Source: Aliigemmobacter aestuarii
Lineage (GTDB): Bacteria; Pseudomonadota; Alphaproteobacteria; Rhodobacterales; Rhodobacteraceae
Assembly (NCBI RefSeq): GCF_004799285.1
Contig: NZ_SSND01000004.1
Span: 186,001-250,000 of the forward strand
DNA: 64,000 nucleotides
Reading direction: 5' to 3'
Each line of letters opens with the position of its first letter. The stretch's first letter is position 1. Below the pieces are notes generated by a model. The model saw only the letters and a list, made by a program, of their open reading frames with translations, had not been told where the DNA came from and ran no database searches. Shown here in pieces: positions 26,230-35,089 of this stretch. A program made the position numbers and the translations under genes.

Positions 26230-27378
26230 TCAGGACGAAGGTTCGGAGGACGGCATCACCCGGTTCATCAGCACCTGGACCGCCGTCGTCACGCGGGTCG
26301 TGAAGCCACCCGCCGCCACATCGGCTTCGGCCACCAGCGGCACCCGCGCATCGGGCAGGTCGGGGATGTGCAGGATCAGTTCCGCCACCGGCGCGCCCTT
26401 GGTGATTGGCGCGTTCAGCGGCCCGGAATAGACAACCTCGGCGGTCACCTTGTCCTGCACCAGCGCGGGCACGAGGCGGCTTACGTCCGCGGCCGGGACC
26501 AGCCCGACGCGGGGGACCGCGCCCATCCAGACCTCGGCTTCGGCCACGCGCTGCCCGGCCTTGACCAGGGTCTTCATCGAGAACTGGCGAAAGGCCCAGT
26601 TGACGATCCGTTCGGATTCCTCGGCGCGCTCCTTTTCGCTGGCAAGACCGGTGATCGCGAAGATCACCCGCCGGTCGCCCTGCCGGGCCGAGCCGACAAG
26701 GCCATAGCCGGCCTCGGAGGTGTGGCCCGTCTTCAGACCGTCCGCCCCGATCCCCAGTTTCAGAAGCGGATTGCGGTTGAACCGGTTCTGCGGCGCGCGG
26801 TTCTTGTAATCGAATTCGGTTTCGGAAAAGACCGGATAGTATTCGGGAAATTCCTGGATCAGCCGCACGGTCAGAAGGCCAAGGTCCTTCATGCTCATCC
26901 GGTGGCCGGGGTCGGGCCAGCCGCTGGAATTGGCGAAGGTGGAATTCATCATCCCCAGGGCGCGCGCCCGCGCTGTCATCTGATCGGCAAAGGCCTCTTC
27001 CGTCCCGGCCAGCCCTTCGGCCACCACCACGCAGGCGTCATTGCCGGAATTCACGATCATCCCGTGGATCAGTTCCTCGACCGTCGGGCGGTCGCCCTGC
27101 TGAAGGAACATGGTCGAGCCGCCCATGCCTTGCGCACGGGCCGAGACGCCGAAGGTCGTATCCTTCTGCACCCGGCCGTCACGCAGCGCCTCGAACAGCA
27201 TGTTGATCGTCATCAGCTTGGACATTGACGCGGGCGGCACCGGCGTGTCGCCGTTCTTGTCCATCAGCACGGTCTGCGTTGTCATGTCATAGACCCAGGC
27301 CGCCGTCGCGCGCGTCTCGAAGGCCTGCGCGGGCAGGGCAGCGAGGAGGGACAGAAGGACGATCAGGCTGCGCAGCAT
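26230..27378 (-). CDS. D-alanyl-D-alanine carboxypeptidase (low-molecular-weight PBP)
   Basis: This exported 382-residue serine peptidase of the PBP5/6 (DacA/DacC) family has a signal peptide MLRSLIVLLSLLAALPAQA. The three active-site motifs are visible: SMSKL (SxxK) about 50 residues in, NSGNDA (SxN) and LKTGHTSEAG (KTG). A C-terminal beta domain and an amphipathic anchor (TTAVQVLMNRVMPSSEPSS) follow. It trims pentapeptide stems in peptidoglycan. It is followed by tmk and preceded by the SPOR lipoprotein gene in one leftward operon. Confidence 0.93.
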   Translation of the reverse strand: MLRSLIVLLSLLAALPAQAFETRATAAWVYDMTTQTVLMDKNGDTPVPPASMSKLMTINMLFEALRDGRVQKDTTFGVSARAQGMGGSTMFLQQGDRPTVEELIHGMIVNSGNDACVVVAEGLAGTEEAFADQMTARARALGMMNSTFANSSGWPDPGHRMSMKDLGLLTVRLIQEFPEYYPVFSETEFDYKNRAPQNRFNRNPLLKLGIGADGLKTGHTSEAGYGLVGSARQGDRRVIFAITGLASEKERAEESERIVNWAFRQFSMKTLVKAGQRVAEAEVWMGAVPRVGLVPAADVSRLVPALVQDKVTAEVVYSGPLNAPITKGAPVAELILHIPDLPDARVPLVAEADVAAGGFTTRVTTAVQVLMNRVMPSSEPSS

Positions 27379-27396
27379 CGGGTCAGAGTCTCCGGT

Positions 27397-28260
27397 TCAT
27401 CCCTTGAGGAAATAGGCATCGGTAAAGCCGAGGCCCTTGATCTTGTCCAGAAGCGCGGCACGGTCGCCGCCGCCGGTCGCGGTCACGCTCCAGAACGCCT
27501 TGCCCTGTGTGTTGCCGGGGCGGATCGAGGCGCTGATCCCGGCCTTCTTCAGTGCGTCGACCGCCCGCTTTGCGTTCGCCTCGACACTGAAGATGCCGAT
27601 CTGCACGCGGTGTTCGCCTCCGGCGGCAGCCGGGGCCGGCGGAGGGGCCGCCGGCGCTGCGGGGGCTGCCGGTGCCGGCTGTGTCGTGGCTTCGGTCGCC
27701 GTGTCGATCGCGGCAGAGGCGGTTTCGGTCAGCGTCGTCGTCTCGACCCCTTCCGCCGCATCGAGGATCGGGCGCGTTGCGTCGGGGGCCGTCACCGGGG
27801 CCTCGTCACGGCGCAGGGCGGTCACGTTGATCGTCGCGGGTTGTCCCGCAAGCATCCCAAGCGCCGCCGCCGCATCCGAAGATATCTGCAGCCGCGGCCC
27901 GGGGTTTTCGCGTTCGCGCCGGAACAGGGCACCGATCACGAACTTGCCGTTCGCCGGGTTCCGCAGGATCACCCGTTCGGGATCGACCGCATCGGGAGAG
28001 GCCACCCAGACGCCGCCGAGCGACGGCCGACCATCCCAAAGCGCCTGGTCCGTCACCTGAAAGACATCCGGCGCCTCGACATCGCGATCCACCAGCCGGA
28101 CCGAGGTTTCCCCGGCCGGCGTCCCGCCTTCGCCCGCAACCTCTTCGCCCGCACCGGGTCTTGCAAGGCCGGCAAAGGGGTTCTGCCCGTCCTGGCAGGC
28201 GGCCAGAAGGCCCGTCGTCAATGCGATCAGGGTCATGTGCCGCAGCGCTGCTCGTCTCAT
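27397..28260 (-). CDS. SPOR-domain lipoprotein
   Basis: This 287-residue lipoprotein has the lipobox LLAAC after a short hydrophobic leader. A middle domain (about 60-150) reads ALWDGRPSLGGVWVASPDAVDPERV and resembles the double-psi region of rare lipoprotein A-like proteins. An Ala/Pro-rich linker follows, and then a C-terminal SPOR domain (HRVQIGIFSVEANAKRAVDALKKAG to TDAYFLKG) that binds denuded peptidoglycan at division sites. The neighbouring carboxypeptidase supports a cell-wall role. It is the first gene of the leftward operon. Confidence 0.88.
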   Translation of the reverse strand: MRRAALRHMTLIALTTGLLAACQDGQNPFAGLARPGAGEEVAGEGGTPAGETSVRLVDRDVEAPDVFQVTDQALWDGRPSLGGVWVASPDAVDPERVILRNPANGKFVIGALFRRERENPGPRLQISSDAAAALGMLAGQPATINVTALRRDEAPVTAPDATRPILDAAEGVETTTLTETASAAIDTATEATTQPAPAAPAAPAAPPPAPAAAGGEHRVQIGIFSVEANAKRAVDALKKAGISASIRPGNTQGKAFWSVTATGGGDRAALLDKIKGLGFTDAYFLKG

Positions 28261-28475
28261 TCCTGGCCCCTTGTTCGCGCGTGTTTTCCTGCCCGCGCTT
28301 TAACCGTCATAAAACCACCCGCGCCAGTCACGATGCCGCGACGGCGGGCCGGATGGCCAACACGCGCGCATCATACCGACAAGCCGCGCGGCTGGAAAGG
28401 GTGCCATGCCCCGTCGGCAGAAATCGGCATCCATGCCTTTCAGAATCGCCGGGATACCCCTATGCAATCCGCAAC

Positions 28476-28565
28476 GGAGGAGTGGCCGAGCGGTTTAAGG
28501 CACCGGTCTTGAAAACCGACGTGGGGGAAACTCCACCGTGGGTTCGAATCCCACCTCCTCCGCCA
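28476..28565 (+). tRNA. tRNA-Ser (anticodon TGA)
   Basis: The 90-base gene has acceptor stem GGAGGAG/CTCCTCC with discriminator G and encoded CCA, a T-loop GGTTCGAATCCC, and a long variable arm. The anticodon loop CTTGAAA has TGA at 28510-28512. The outermost anticodon-stem pair is C-A, otherwise the fold is regular. It marks the left edge of the accessory island. Confidence 0.95.
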
Positions 28566-28936
28566 CTTGAAAATAATTTTTCGTTTAAAAACAAAATATT
28601 GCGGGATTTTTTTTGTTTTTTCCCCCCAGCGCTTCCCCCACTTGGCTATTCCGAAGGGCAATTGAGCGGCAGATCGGCCCCGCTCGATCCGGCCTGACTG
28701 CCCTTCGCGCGCGGGCGTGTCTGATTGCCGGAAAATCATCAGATCGGGGAAGCCATCGCGGGCAAGTCGGCACAGGCCCGAACGCGACGGCGGCGCGTGG
28801 CGCAATCATGCCCCCGGCTATCTGCCCTGGCGTTTGATTTCCTCATGTTTCCTTTACATCGGGTTACATAACGCTTTTGGTGCTTGGGGCTGTTAACCGC
28901 GCCGGGTTTGCCTGAGGCTCCAACTCCTGAGTAGGA
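28566..28936. other. 370-base region after tRNA-Ser, no gene recognised
   Basis: Just after the tRNA there is an unusually AT-rich stretch (28566-28620) with a run of eight Ts and a second of six, possibly a terminator for the tRNA transcript. No coding sequence with expected codon use is seen before the transposase fragment. A short repeat of TTACAT occurs around 28850-28870. Confidence 0.45.
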
Positions 28937-29035
28937 TTGATCATCATAAGCAAGACGACGAACAAGTTTTCCCCTGGAGTGCGTAAACGCGCGGTGCGGC
29001 TGGTCTTGGACAACGAGGGGCGTATGGGTGAATGA
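28937..29035 (+). pseudogene. IS3-family transposase OrfA N-terminal fragment
   Basis: From a TTG start after GTAGGA the translation includes SKTTNKFSPGVRKRAVRLVLDNEG, the recognisable N-terminus of IS3-group OrfA proteins, which bind the insertion-sequence ends. The match stops after about 30 residues, where the frame ends in TGA; the rest of OrfA and all of OrfB are absent. It is a mobile-element scar between tRNA-Ser and the exopolysaccharide genes. Confidence 0.7.
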
Positions 29036-29168
29036 CATGAACGGCAGGGCCGGGGATTTCCTGCGGGCCGTTAGCAGCCCTACAGCGGACTTTGTAGAGA
29101 AAGTCGCCCCACGCGTGTATCACGACCGACCGGTTCGACCGCTTTTCCGGTTCCAGGGCCCGCCCGCC

Positions 29169-31307
29169 TTACGCTGACGCTCCGAGGCGACCGATCCCGA
29201 GCCACGAAGAGGTGATCCCTTTCCCGGGGAGTTTGGTGTCTTGGGGGTCTGTGCGCCCTCGCAGGCCCGGGTCGCCCGGCAGGGCCTCGCGAAGGATTGT
29301 GATGCTGCCGTTTCGTGGAAGCGTGTCGAGCGTTTCGATCTGGGCGAGGACGGTAGCACGGTCGTTGTGGGGGCGCGTGCAAAGCACGCCCACGTCGCTG
29401 GCCGACAGCATGAACCGTGTGGCCAGACGATCCGAAAGGCTACCGGACGACAGGATAATTACGTCAAAGCTCTGGGCAAGACGGTCGATGGCCGTGCGTA
29501 CCATCGCAGCGGTGGCGGTGCGGTCCCGGGCGCCTTCCAGGGTGCCTGCCCGAAGTTCCCAAAGGTCAGCCTGTCCCTCGACCGGGACTGGATCGACGGG
29601 CCTTCCCGCCAGAAGGTCGCTCCAGCCGGCCGGGGCGGCCAGGTCGGGCCGACCGCCGATGTCGGCCTCGACGAACAGGGTGCGCAGATGGCCGCGCGCG
29701 TGGCTTTCTGCCAGCGCCCGTGCAAGCGCCGTCGTCGGCCCATGGTCGGCGCGCGTCACCGCGATGACCGGCGCCCGGCCCACCAACCGCGGCGTTCGGA
29801 GGGGATGAAGCTGCAAGGCGTTGCGCAGCCGGTCGGCGGCGTTTAGATCGGTGTCGCCCGCGGCTGAGACATCGACCACCGGCACCCGGTGTGCGACCGG
29901 CGCCAGCGTCTCGGAAAAGCGCAGCCTGCGATCGCGCAAGCCAAGGCCGAGAGCCCCCAGAAGTCCTAACGCCAGGCCGCCGGCCAGACCGCCCGCCGCC
30001 AGCAACTTGCGGCTGTCGTCGGCCGGGGTGGCGGGTTCCGAGGGCGGTGACATCAGCACCGCATAGCCCGGCAGGGCACGTCCGGACTCCAGGCGGATGA
30101 CCTCCAGCGCGCGGCGCGTCTCGGCCAGTAGCTTGCCGTCCTCTTCGATCTCGCGCTCAACCCGTTCCAGGTCGATCCGCCGCCGGTTCAGGTCGCGCGC
30201 CTCGGCGCGGGCAGTTTCCAGCTGTTCGGCGATGCGGTCGCGCACCATGGTGATATCGGCCAGGCTGGTGGGCGCCCCCGTGGCGCTGGCATCGGTCAGC
30301 GCGCCGGTTTGGCCCAGCACGCGGATCTGCTCGCGCCGGTCGGCAAGCGCGGCTTCGATCACGCCGATCCGGTCAATCAGTTCCTTTTCGGCCTGGACGA
30401 AGCGCAGATTGCTGCGCCCATCGTAGGACGCCCGCAGGCTGGCCAGCTGGGACAGAAGCTTGGCACGTTCAAACCCGATGTCGGCCATGGTGCGGTCAAG
30501 CAGGGTCGCACGCATGATCTCGGCGTCCGCAGTGTCGGCCGAGGCACCGCCCTGATCGGCCGACAGCGCTTCGATGGTCGCCTCGATCTCGGACAGGCGC
30601 CCCGCAAGCTGATCAATCTGCGCGATCTTCTCGCCATGCGCCTTCGCGATGGCGCCGATGCCGAACTCGCCGCCGATGTCCAGTTGCGCACGAGTGAGGC
30701 TAGACACGCGCCCGGCCAGCTCGGTCTCTCGTGCCAGCAGTTCCGACAGGCGCACGGCGGAACGGGCGGCCTCGGCCTCTTGCACCAGTGACAGGTACGC
30801 AGCGACGACGGCCTCCAGCTTGTCGGCGGCAAAGGCGGCTTCGCGGCTGCGTGTGGTCAGCACGATCAGGCTGTCGTTGCGGCGGATCTCGACAGAACCC
30901 GTCAGGTCCGACACGCGCATGCCGGTGGCCATGTCTGGGCGTTCGCGCAACAACGTATCCACCGCCCGCGCCATCACCGGGTGCGAGGCGACATAGCTCG
31001 TCTCGGCCTTCACGAAGCTGTCGAAGGTCTTAAGGACAGAGTCGTCGCCCGTGGCATATAGGATGTTCGATTCCTGCGGAAAAACCCGCAGTATCGCCTG
31101 GGACGCAAAGAGTTCCACCCCGGCCAGATAGCCCGCCGTGCCAAGAACGGTGGCCAGCACGGCCCCGGCGGCCAGCGCCGGTCGCCAGCGCCCGCGCATC
31201 GCGCGTGCCAGTATGTCTAGCGGGCCGGGCACCGGCACAGAATCGGCGCGCGGGGTCGGCGGGTCGTAGTCCTCGGCGGGGGGCATGACGGCAAGCGAGA
31301 TGGCCAT
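29169..31307 (-). CDS. Wzz/BY-kinase-like polysaccharide co-polymerase with degenerate kinase site
   Basis: This 712-residue ExoP/Wzc-type protein has two membrane helices (around residues 40-65 and 435-460) enclosing a long periplasmic coiled coil rich in Leu, Glu and Arg, then a cytoplasmic ATPase-like domain. It should control chain length or assembly of the exopolysaccharide. The kinase domain looks inactive. The Walker A position reads ADHGPTTALA (lysine replaced by Pro), Walker A' is VEADIGGRP, and Walker B is DVIILSSGS, lacking its Asp. The C-terminus has no tyrosine cluster. It is the last gene of the leftward operon, about 200 bases downstream of a CTATCC palindrome. Confidence 0.82.
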   Translation of the reverse strand: MAISLAVMPPAEDYDPPTPRADSVPVPGPLDILARAMRGRWRPALAAGAVLATVLGTAGYLAGVELFASQAILRVFPQESNILYATGDDSVLKTFDSFVKAETSYVASHPVMARAVDTLLRERPDMATGMRVSDLTGSVEIRRNDSLIVLTTRSREAAFAADKLEAVVAAYLSLVQEAEAARSAVRLSELLARETELAGRVSSLTRAQLDIGGEFGIGAIAKAHGEKIAQIDQLAGRLSEIEATIEALSADQGGASADTADAEIMRATLLDRTMADIGFERAKLLSQLASLRASYDGRSNLRFVQAEKELIDRIGVIEAALADRREQIRVLGQTGALTDASATGAPTSLADITMVRDRIAEQLETARAEARDLNRRRIDLERVEREIEEDGKLLAETRRALEVIRLESGRALPGYAVLMSPPSEPATPADDSRKLLAAGGLAGGLALGLLGALGLGLRDRRLRFSETLAPVAHRVPVVDVSAAGDTDLNAADRLRNALQLHPLRTPRLVGRAPVIAVTRADHGPTTALARALAESHARGHLRTLFVEADIGGRPDLAAPAGWSDLLAGRPVDPVPVEGQADLWELRAGTLEGARDRTATAAMVRTAIDRLAQSFDVIILSSGSLSDRLATRFMLSASDVGVLCTRPHNDRATVLAQIETLDTLPRNGSITILREALPGDPGLRGRTDPQDTKLPGKGITSSWLGIGRLGASA

Positions 31308-31501
31308 GGCTTCACCGGTCGTCGGTCGGCCGCCGGGGCGGCATCACCGCAGGGTGGCTGCTTGGATCAAGGGTTTGGTCTGGCATCGTTTCGTTTCCCG
31401 GGCCGCTTCATGTGTTCGTGCGGTCCGTTGAGGGATACGCGATGAGGCGGCCCGGGCGCAGCGCGCAAGGGTTTAGCCCGCGGGGCGGACGGACAGGCTG
31501 C

Positions 31502-31517
31502 CTATCCTTTCGGATGG
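31502..31517. promoter_or_regulatory. CTATCC palindrome, copy A (upstream of the Wzz gene)
   Basis: CTATCC-TTTC-GGATGG, one mismatch from a perfect inverted repeat. It lies in the 240-base gap between the RTX gene and the Wzz-like gene, centred about 202 bases before the latter's start codon. The half-sites and 4-base spacer match copies at 36237, 44545 and 45344. Confidence 0.6.
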
Positions 31518-31547
31518 TGCCTGCCCTTCCACCCTGCTGCTCCAGCG

Positions 31548-33497
31548 TCAGACCAGCAGGGCATCTAGTGTCCAGCCCGCGGCGTCGGTCACTCCGGTGA
31601 ATGTCACCGAGGTCGCAGGATCGATGGTCAGCAGCAGGATCGAGCCTACCGCCCGCAGCGAGGCGCCCGTGGCATCGGTCAGGCTGATGTGGTCGATGCC
31701 AAGGTCAAAGGACTTGACCGTGTCGCGGCCTGAACCGGGGGTAAACACCAAAAGGTCGCTGCCTGCCCCTCCGGTCAGCAGGTCGTTGCCCGCCTCGCCC
31801 GCCAGCGTGTCGCCGCCGCTCCCTGCGGCCAGCGTGTCGGCGCCGTCCCCGCCGGACAGGCTGTCGCCGTCCTCACCGCCGAACAGCTTGTCGCTGCCCG
31901 CCCCGCCCGATAACAGGTCGCGCCCGTCGCCAGCATAAAGGTTGTCGTTGCCGTTGCCGCCAAACAGTCGGTCATCGCCGCCCGCGCCGAACAGGGTGTC
32001 GGCTCCGTCGAGGCCCTGAAGGGTATTAGCAAGGGCGTTGCCCACGATCTTGTTGGCCGTGGCGTTGCCGGTACCGGTCTTGGCGGTCGAAGCTTCTTTT
32101 AGCCACAGCTCCTCGAGCGGATCGGCCAGCGTGTACGAAACGCCCGACATCACCTTGTCGTAGCCGCCGGCCGACTGCTCGATCACCATGTCGTTCGCGC
32201 TGTCGATCCAGTACACATCATCGCCTCCTCCGCCCGCCATGGTGTCGTCGCCGGCCTGCCCGTCTAGCACGTCATTGCCCGCGCCGCCGTCGATCAGGTC
32301 GTTCGCGTCGCCCGCGCGGATGAAGTCATTCCCGTCGCCGCCGTAGATGTCGTCTTCGCCCGCGCCCGACGTCACCTTGTCGTTGCCTCCAAAGGCCAGA
32401 ATAACCTCGGACAGGCCGTCATTGCCGTCGATCGTGTTGCCCTGCGAATCGAAAAAACCCACATGCATTGCGTCATCGCCTGACGTCCCGTCGACGGGTG
32501 AGGGCGTGACGGTGACAAAGGCGGTATCGACCGTGCCCGCAGCGTCGGCAATCGTATAGGAGAAAACCACCCCCGCACCCGCCGTTGCGGCCAGCACCGT
32601 GACGCTGCCATTGGCGTTTAGCCGCAGCGCATCGCCCGAGGGCAGTGCCACGGTCTGCCCGGCCTTCACCGCGATGTCGTTCAGGTGGGTGATCTGCACC
32701 CCCGTCCGCAGCGCAGTGGTGTCGTTCGCCAGAAGATCGACCGTTGTCTCGCCCTTCGCCGTGACGCCGATCCGGTCGTCCTGCGCCACGAGTGCCGTCT
32801 GCACACTGTCGGCCACGATCAGCAGAGCGCTGTCGTAGATGCGGTCGCCTGCATCGGCGATGCCGATGCGGATGGTGTTGACCGACCCGGGAATTACGGG
32901 CGCCTTGAGCGTCAGGACCAGCGTCAGCCCGTCCATCTCGGTGTTGAAGGTGCTGGTGGAATTGTCGCGGAACAGGTTGGCGTTGGTGCCGGTGTTGATG
33001 TTGTCGATAGAGATGTCACCATCCCCCAGCGCGAGTTCGACCTTGACCCCGTTGACCCAGATGCCGACGGCATCATTGTAGCCCGAATGTACCCATTCAA
33101 GATACTCTTCGGACCCGAACACCAGCCGCATGGTCAGCGTGTCGCCGACGGGGATGAAGCTCGCGTCAATGAAGGCTCCGTCATATGTCGGCACGCCCGC
33201 GATTGCGTTCATGCCCGGATCGCCGTTGACACCAGCCATCTGGCCCGAACGCGAGTCGGTCTGGTTCTCGGCGCCGGTGGCATTGGTGAATCGGCTGGCA
33301 TAGCCCGTGGACAGGATCACCCCGGAAGCCGATGGCACAACATCCGGAGAGACCGTGTCGCCATTGGTGTAGATCCCGGCGGCGCGGGGATCGCCCGAGA
33401 AGGTGGCCGAAACCAGGGTGACACCTTCGCCGAACATAGTTTCGGCAAGGGCCCAGCCGGTCTGATTGGTAGCCACGGGGAGGAGGGTCGCAGTCAT
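31548..33497 (-). CDS. Choice-of-anchor L domain protein with RTX calcium-binding repeats
   Basis: The 649-residue protein has no signal peptide. Residues about 1-240 form a choice-of-anchor L domain (MFGEGVTLVSATFSGDPRAAGIY, then FGSEEYLEWVHSGYNDAVGIWVNG). An Ig/cadherin-like segment follows (about 240-335). Two blocks of RTX nonapeptides come next: around residues 370-425 (GGDGNDFIRAGDANDLIDG) and 485-590 (GAGSDKLFG-type units). The C-terminal strand region fits a type I secretion signal. Such proteins are exported by an ABC/HlyD/TolC machine and fold with calcium outside; no secretion genes are adjacent. Its place within the exopolysaccharide operon suggests a matrix or surface protein. 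Confidence 0.85.
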   Translation of the reverse strand: MTATLLPVATNQTGWALAETMFGEGVTLVSATFSGDPRAAGIYTNGDTVSPDVVPSASGVILSTGYASRFTNATGAENQTDSRSGQMAGVNGDPGMNAIAGVPTYDGAFIDASFIPVGDTLTMRLVFGSEEYLEWVHSGYNDAVGIWVNGVKVELALGDGDISIDNINTGTNANLFRDNSTSTFNTEMDGLTLVLTLKAPVIPGSVNTIRIGIADAGDRIYDSALLIVADSVQTALVAQDDRIGVTAKGETTVDLLANDTTALRTGVQITHLNDIAVKAGQTVALPSGDALRLNANGSVTVLAATAGAGVVFSYTIADAAGTVDTAFVTVTPSPVDGTSGDDAMHVGFFDSQGNTIDGNDGLSEVILAFGGNDKVTSGAGEDDIYGGDGNDFIRAGDANDLIDGGAGNDVLDGQAGDDTMAGGGGDDVYWIDSANDMVIEQSAGGYDKVMSGVSYTLADPLEELWLKEASTAKTGTGNATANKIVGNALANTLQGLDGADTLFGAGGDDRLFGGNGNDNLYAGDGRDLLSGGAGSDKLFGGEDGDSLSGGDGADTLAAGSGGDTLAGEAGNDLLTGGAGSDLLVFTPGSGRDTVKSFDLGIDHISLTDATGASLRAVGSILLLTIDPATSVTFTGVTDAAGWTLDALLV

Positions 33498-33528
33498 TCT
33501 GGAAATACCTTGCTATATTTCTGGGGCA

Positions 33529-34191
33529 TCAATAGGCACCGCGCCCCGAGACGACGGCAGAGAGTGTACGGGCAAGGAGGGTCAGGTCGGCCCACAGGCT
33601 GGGGTCGCGAGCATAGCCGAGGTCCATCTCGACCATCGCGTCAAAACCGACCTCGGCCCGGCCCGACACCTGCCACGGCCCGGTGATACCGGGCAGCACG
33701 GAAAGGCGACCAAGCGCGCGGGCCGGATAGGCCGCCACTTCCTCGGGCAGCGCGGGGCGCGGGCCCACAAGCGACATCTGGCCTGCCACCACGTTGAAAA
33801 GCTGCGGCAGTTCGTCCAGCGACAGGCGCCGCAGGATGCGACCCACGGGCGTGACACGGGGATCGTTCCGCGCCTTGAAGCACAGGCCCGGGCGGTCGCT
33901 GTGTGCCAGCAGGGCTGCCCGACGCGCCTCGGCATCGCGGTACATCGAGCGGAACTTGATCATGCCAAAAGGCCGACCGCCGCGGCCGATGCGGGTCTGG
34001 ATAAAGAACACCGGGCCGGGGCTGGTCAGCCGCACGGCCAGCGCGATGGCCAGGAACAGCGGTGCCAGCGCCAGCAGGCCGGGCAGGGTCAGCGTCAGGT
34101 CAAGAAGGCGCTTCCACGCAGGAACGAGCAATGCGCCCTGCACGGGTACAGGGCGGGTCGGAGCGGCAAAACGGGTGGGCGATAAGGGCAT
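33529..34191 (-). CDS. Initiating sugar transferase (polyprenyl-phosphate phosphosugar transferase)
   Basis: The 220-residue protein is a short bacterial sugar transferase of the PF02397/ExoY-like type, which loads the first sugar phosphate onto undecaprenyl phosphate. One N-terminal membrane helix (RLLDLTLTLPGLLALAPLFLAIALAVRL) is followed by the catalytic core: PVFFIQTRIGRGGRPFGMIKFRSM, then RRLSLDELPQLFNVVAGQMSLVGPRPALPEE and LPGITGPWQVSGR. The start at 34191 is chosen because it has ACAGGAC upstream and matches the short-family length; a longer frame from 34419 overlaps the next gene. It defines this cluster as lipid-linked polysaccharide synthesis. Confidence 0.93.
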   Translation of the reverse strand: MPLSPTRFAAPTRPVPVQGALLVPAWKRLLDLTLTLPGLLALAPLFLAIALAVRLTSPGPVFFIQTRIGRGGRPFGMIKFRSMYRDAEARRAALLAHSDRPGLCFKARNDPRVTPVGRILRRLSLDELPQLFNVVAGQMSLVGPRPALPEEVAAYPARALGRLSVLPGITGPWQVSGRAEVGFDAMVEMDLGYARDPSLWADLTLLARTLSAVVSGRGAY

Positions 34192-34246
34192 GGCAGTCCT
34201 GTCGGCACTTCGGAGGAATAGGGTTGAGGTTGAGGTCAGGGCGTGG

Positions 34247-35089
34247 TCAGGGCGTGGTGAGGGGGCGCGGCACGCGGGTAGCCTCGTCGCGGTCCCAGTG
34301 GGGAACGGCGGCCCGGCGCTCCACGGCCAGCGACAGCCGTACCCAAAGCGCAACACCGGCAAAGACGGCAAGGTCGGGCCAGCGAGACGGGTGGCGCAGG
34401 GCCGCACGCAGCAGGGCACGACCGCCCTCGCCCGGCGGGCGCCTGGCGGTCAGCGCTTGGTTGCCGCGCAGCACCCGTTTGCGCACCCGGACCAGCGCCG
34501 CCAGCGTCCGCGGCGCTTCGGCCACAAAGCGGCAGCCGTGCACGCGGGCGATCTCGGCGGGGAGGAAACTGCGGCGGATATATTCGTCATCGGCGGTAAC
34601 GGCGGGCAGCGGAAAGACCCGCGCGACGCCGTGCGGCGACAGCGCGAACAACCCACCGAACTTGCCCCGCGCGAAATAAGGGTTCAGCGCCCATGCCCTC
34701 GCCCAGCACTGGACGGACCGCGCCGCGCCTGTGGTTGAGACCTCCATCTCCCCGCAGGCTGCCAGCGCCTCGCCCTGCGCCAGAGGCGCTGCAAGGGCCA
34801 GAACGGCGTCGGCCGTCACCTGCAGGTCGGCGTCCAGCACCACCACCGGCAGGTCCAGCGCGGCATATTTCAGCCCCAAGTTCAGCGCCGCGCACTTGCC
34901 GGGCACGGGCGTTTCCAGAACCACCGCCCCCGGCGCCGCCTGCCGCGCAACGGCGGCGGTGTCGTCGGTACAGGCATTGGCGATCACCACAATGCGCAGC
35001 CGCTCCCCTGCTGCAGCAAGCCCCGCCAGCGTGCGCCCGATGACGGCGGCCTCGTTCCATGCAGGCACCAGGACGGTTGCGACGATCAT
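34247..35089 (-). CDS. Family 2 glycosyltransferase
   Basis: This 280-residue GT-A fold transferase starts IVATVLVPAWNEAAVIGRTLAGLAAAGE and has the DXD motif in VVLDADLQVTADAV. VPGKCAALNLGLKYA is followed by a C-terminal acceptor region with DDEYIRRSFLP and a weak membrane segment near the end (DLAVFAGVALWVRLSL). It should add one sugar to the lipid-linked repeat unit. The start at 35089 overlaps the stop of the upstream Alg13-like gene (ATGA). Donor and linkage cannot be inferred. Confidence 0.88.
   Translation of the reverse strand: MIVATVLVPAWNEAAVIGRTLAGLAAAGERLRIVVIANACTDDTAAVARQAAPGAVVLETPVPGKCAALNLGLKYAALDLPVVVLDADLQVTADAVLALAAPLAQGEALAACGEMEVSTTGAARSVQCWARAWALNPYFARGKFGGLFALSPHGVARVFPLPAVTADDEYIRRSFLPAEIARVHGCRFVAEAPRTLAALVRVRKRVLRGNQALTARRPPGEGGRALLRAALRHPSRWPDLAVFAGVALWVRLSLAVERRAAVPHWDRDEATRVPRPLTTP

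Noticed and set aside
28476-28565. tRNA-Ser as phage or island attachment site
   Set aside because: No second copy of the tRNA 3' end was found near the right boundary of the island or elsewhere in the window.
31740-32390. Repeated GC-rich units that could be taken for a CRISPR array
   Set aside because: The repeats are degenerate, 27 bases in period and in frame, and translate to RTX nonapeptides within the gene at 31548-33497.
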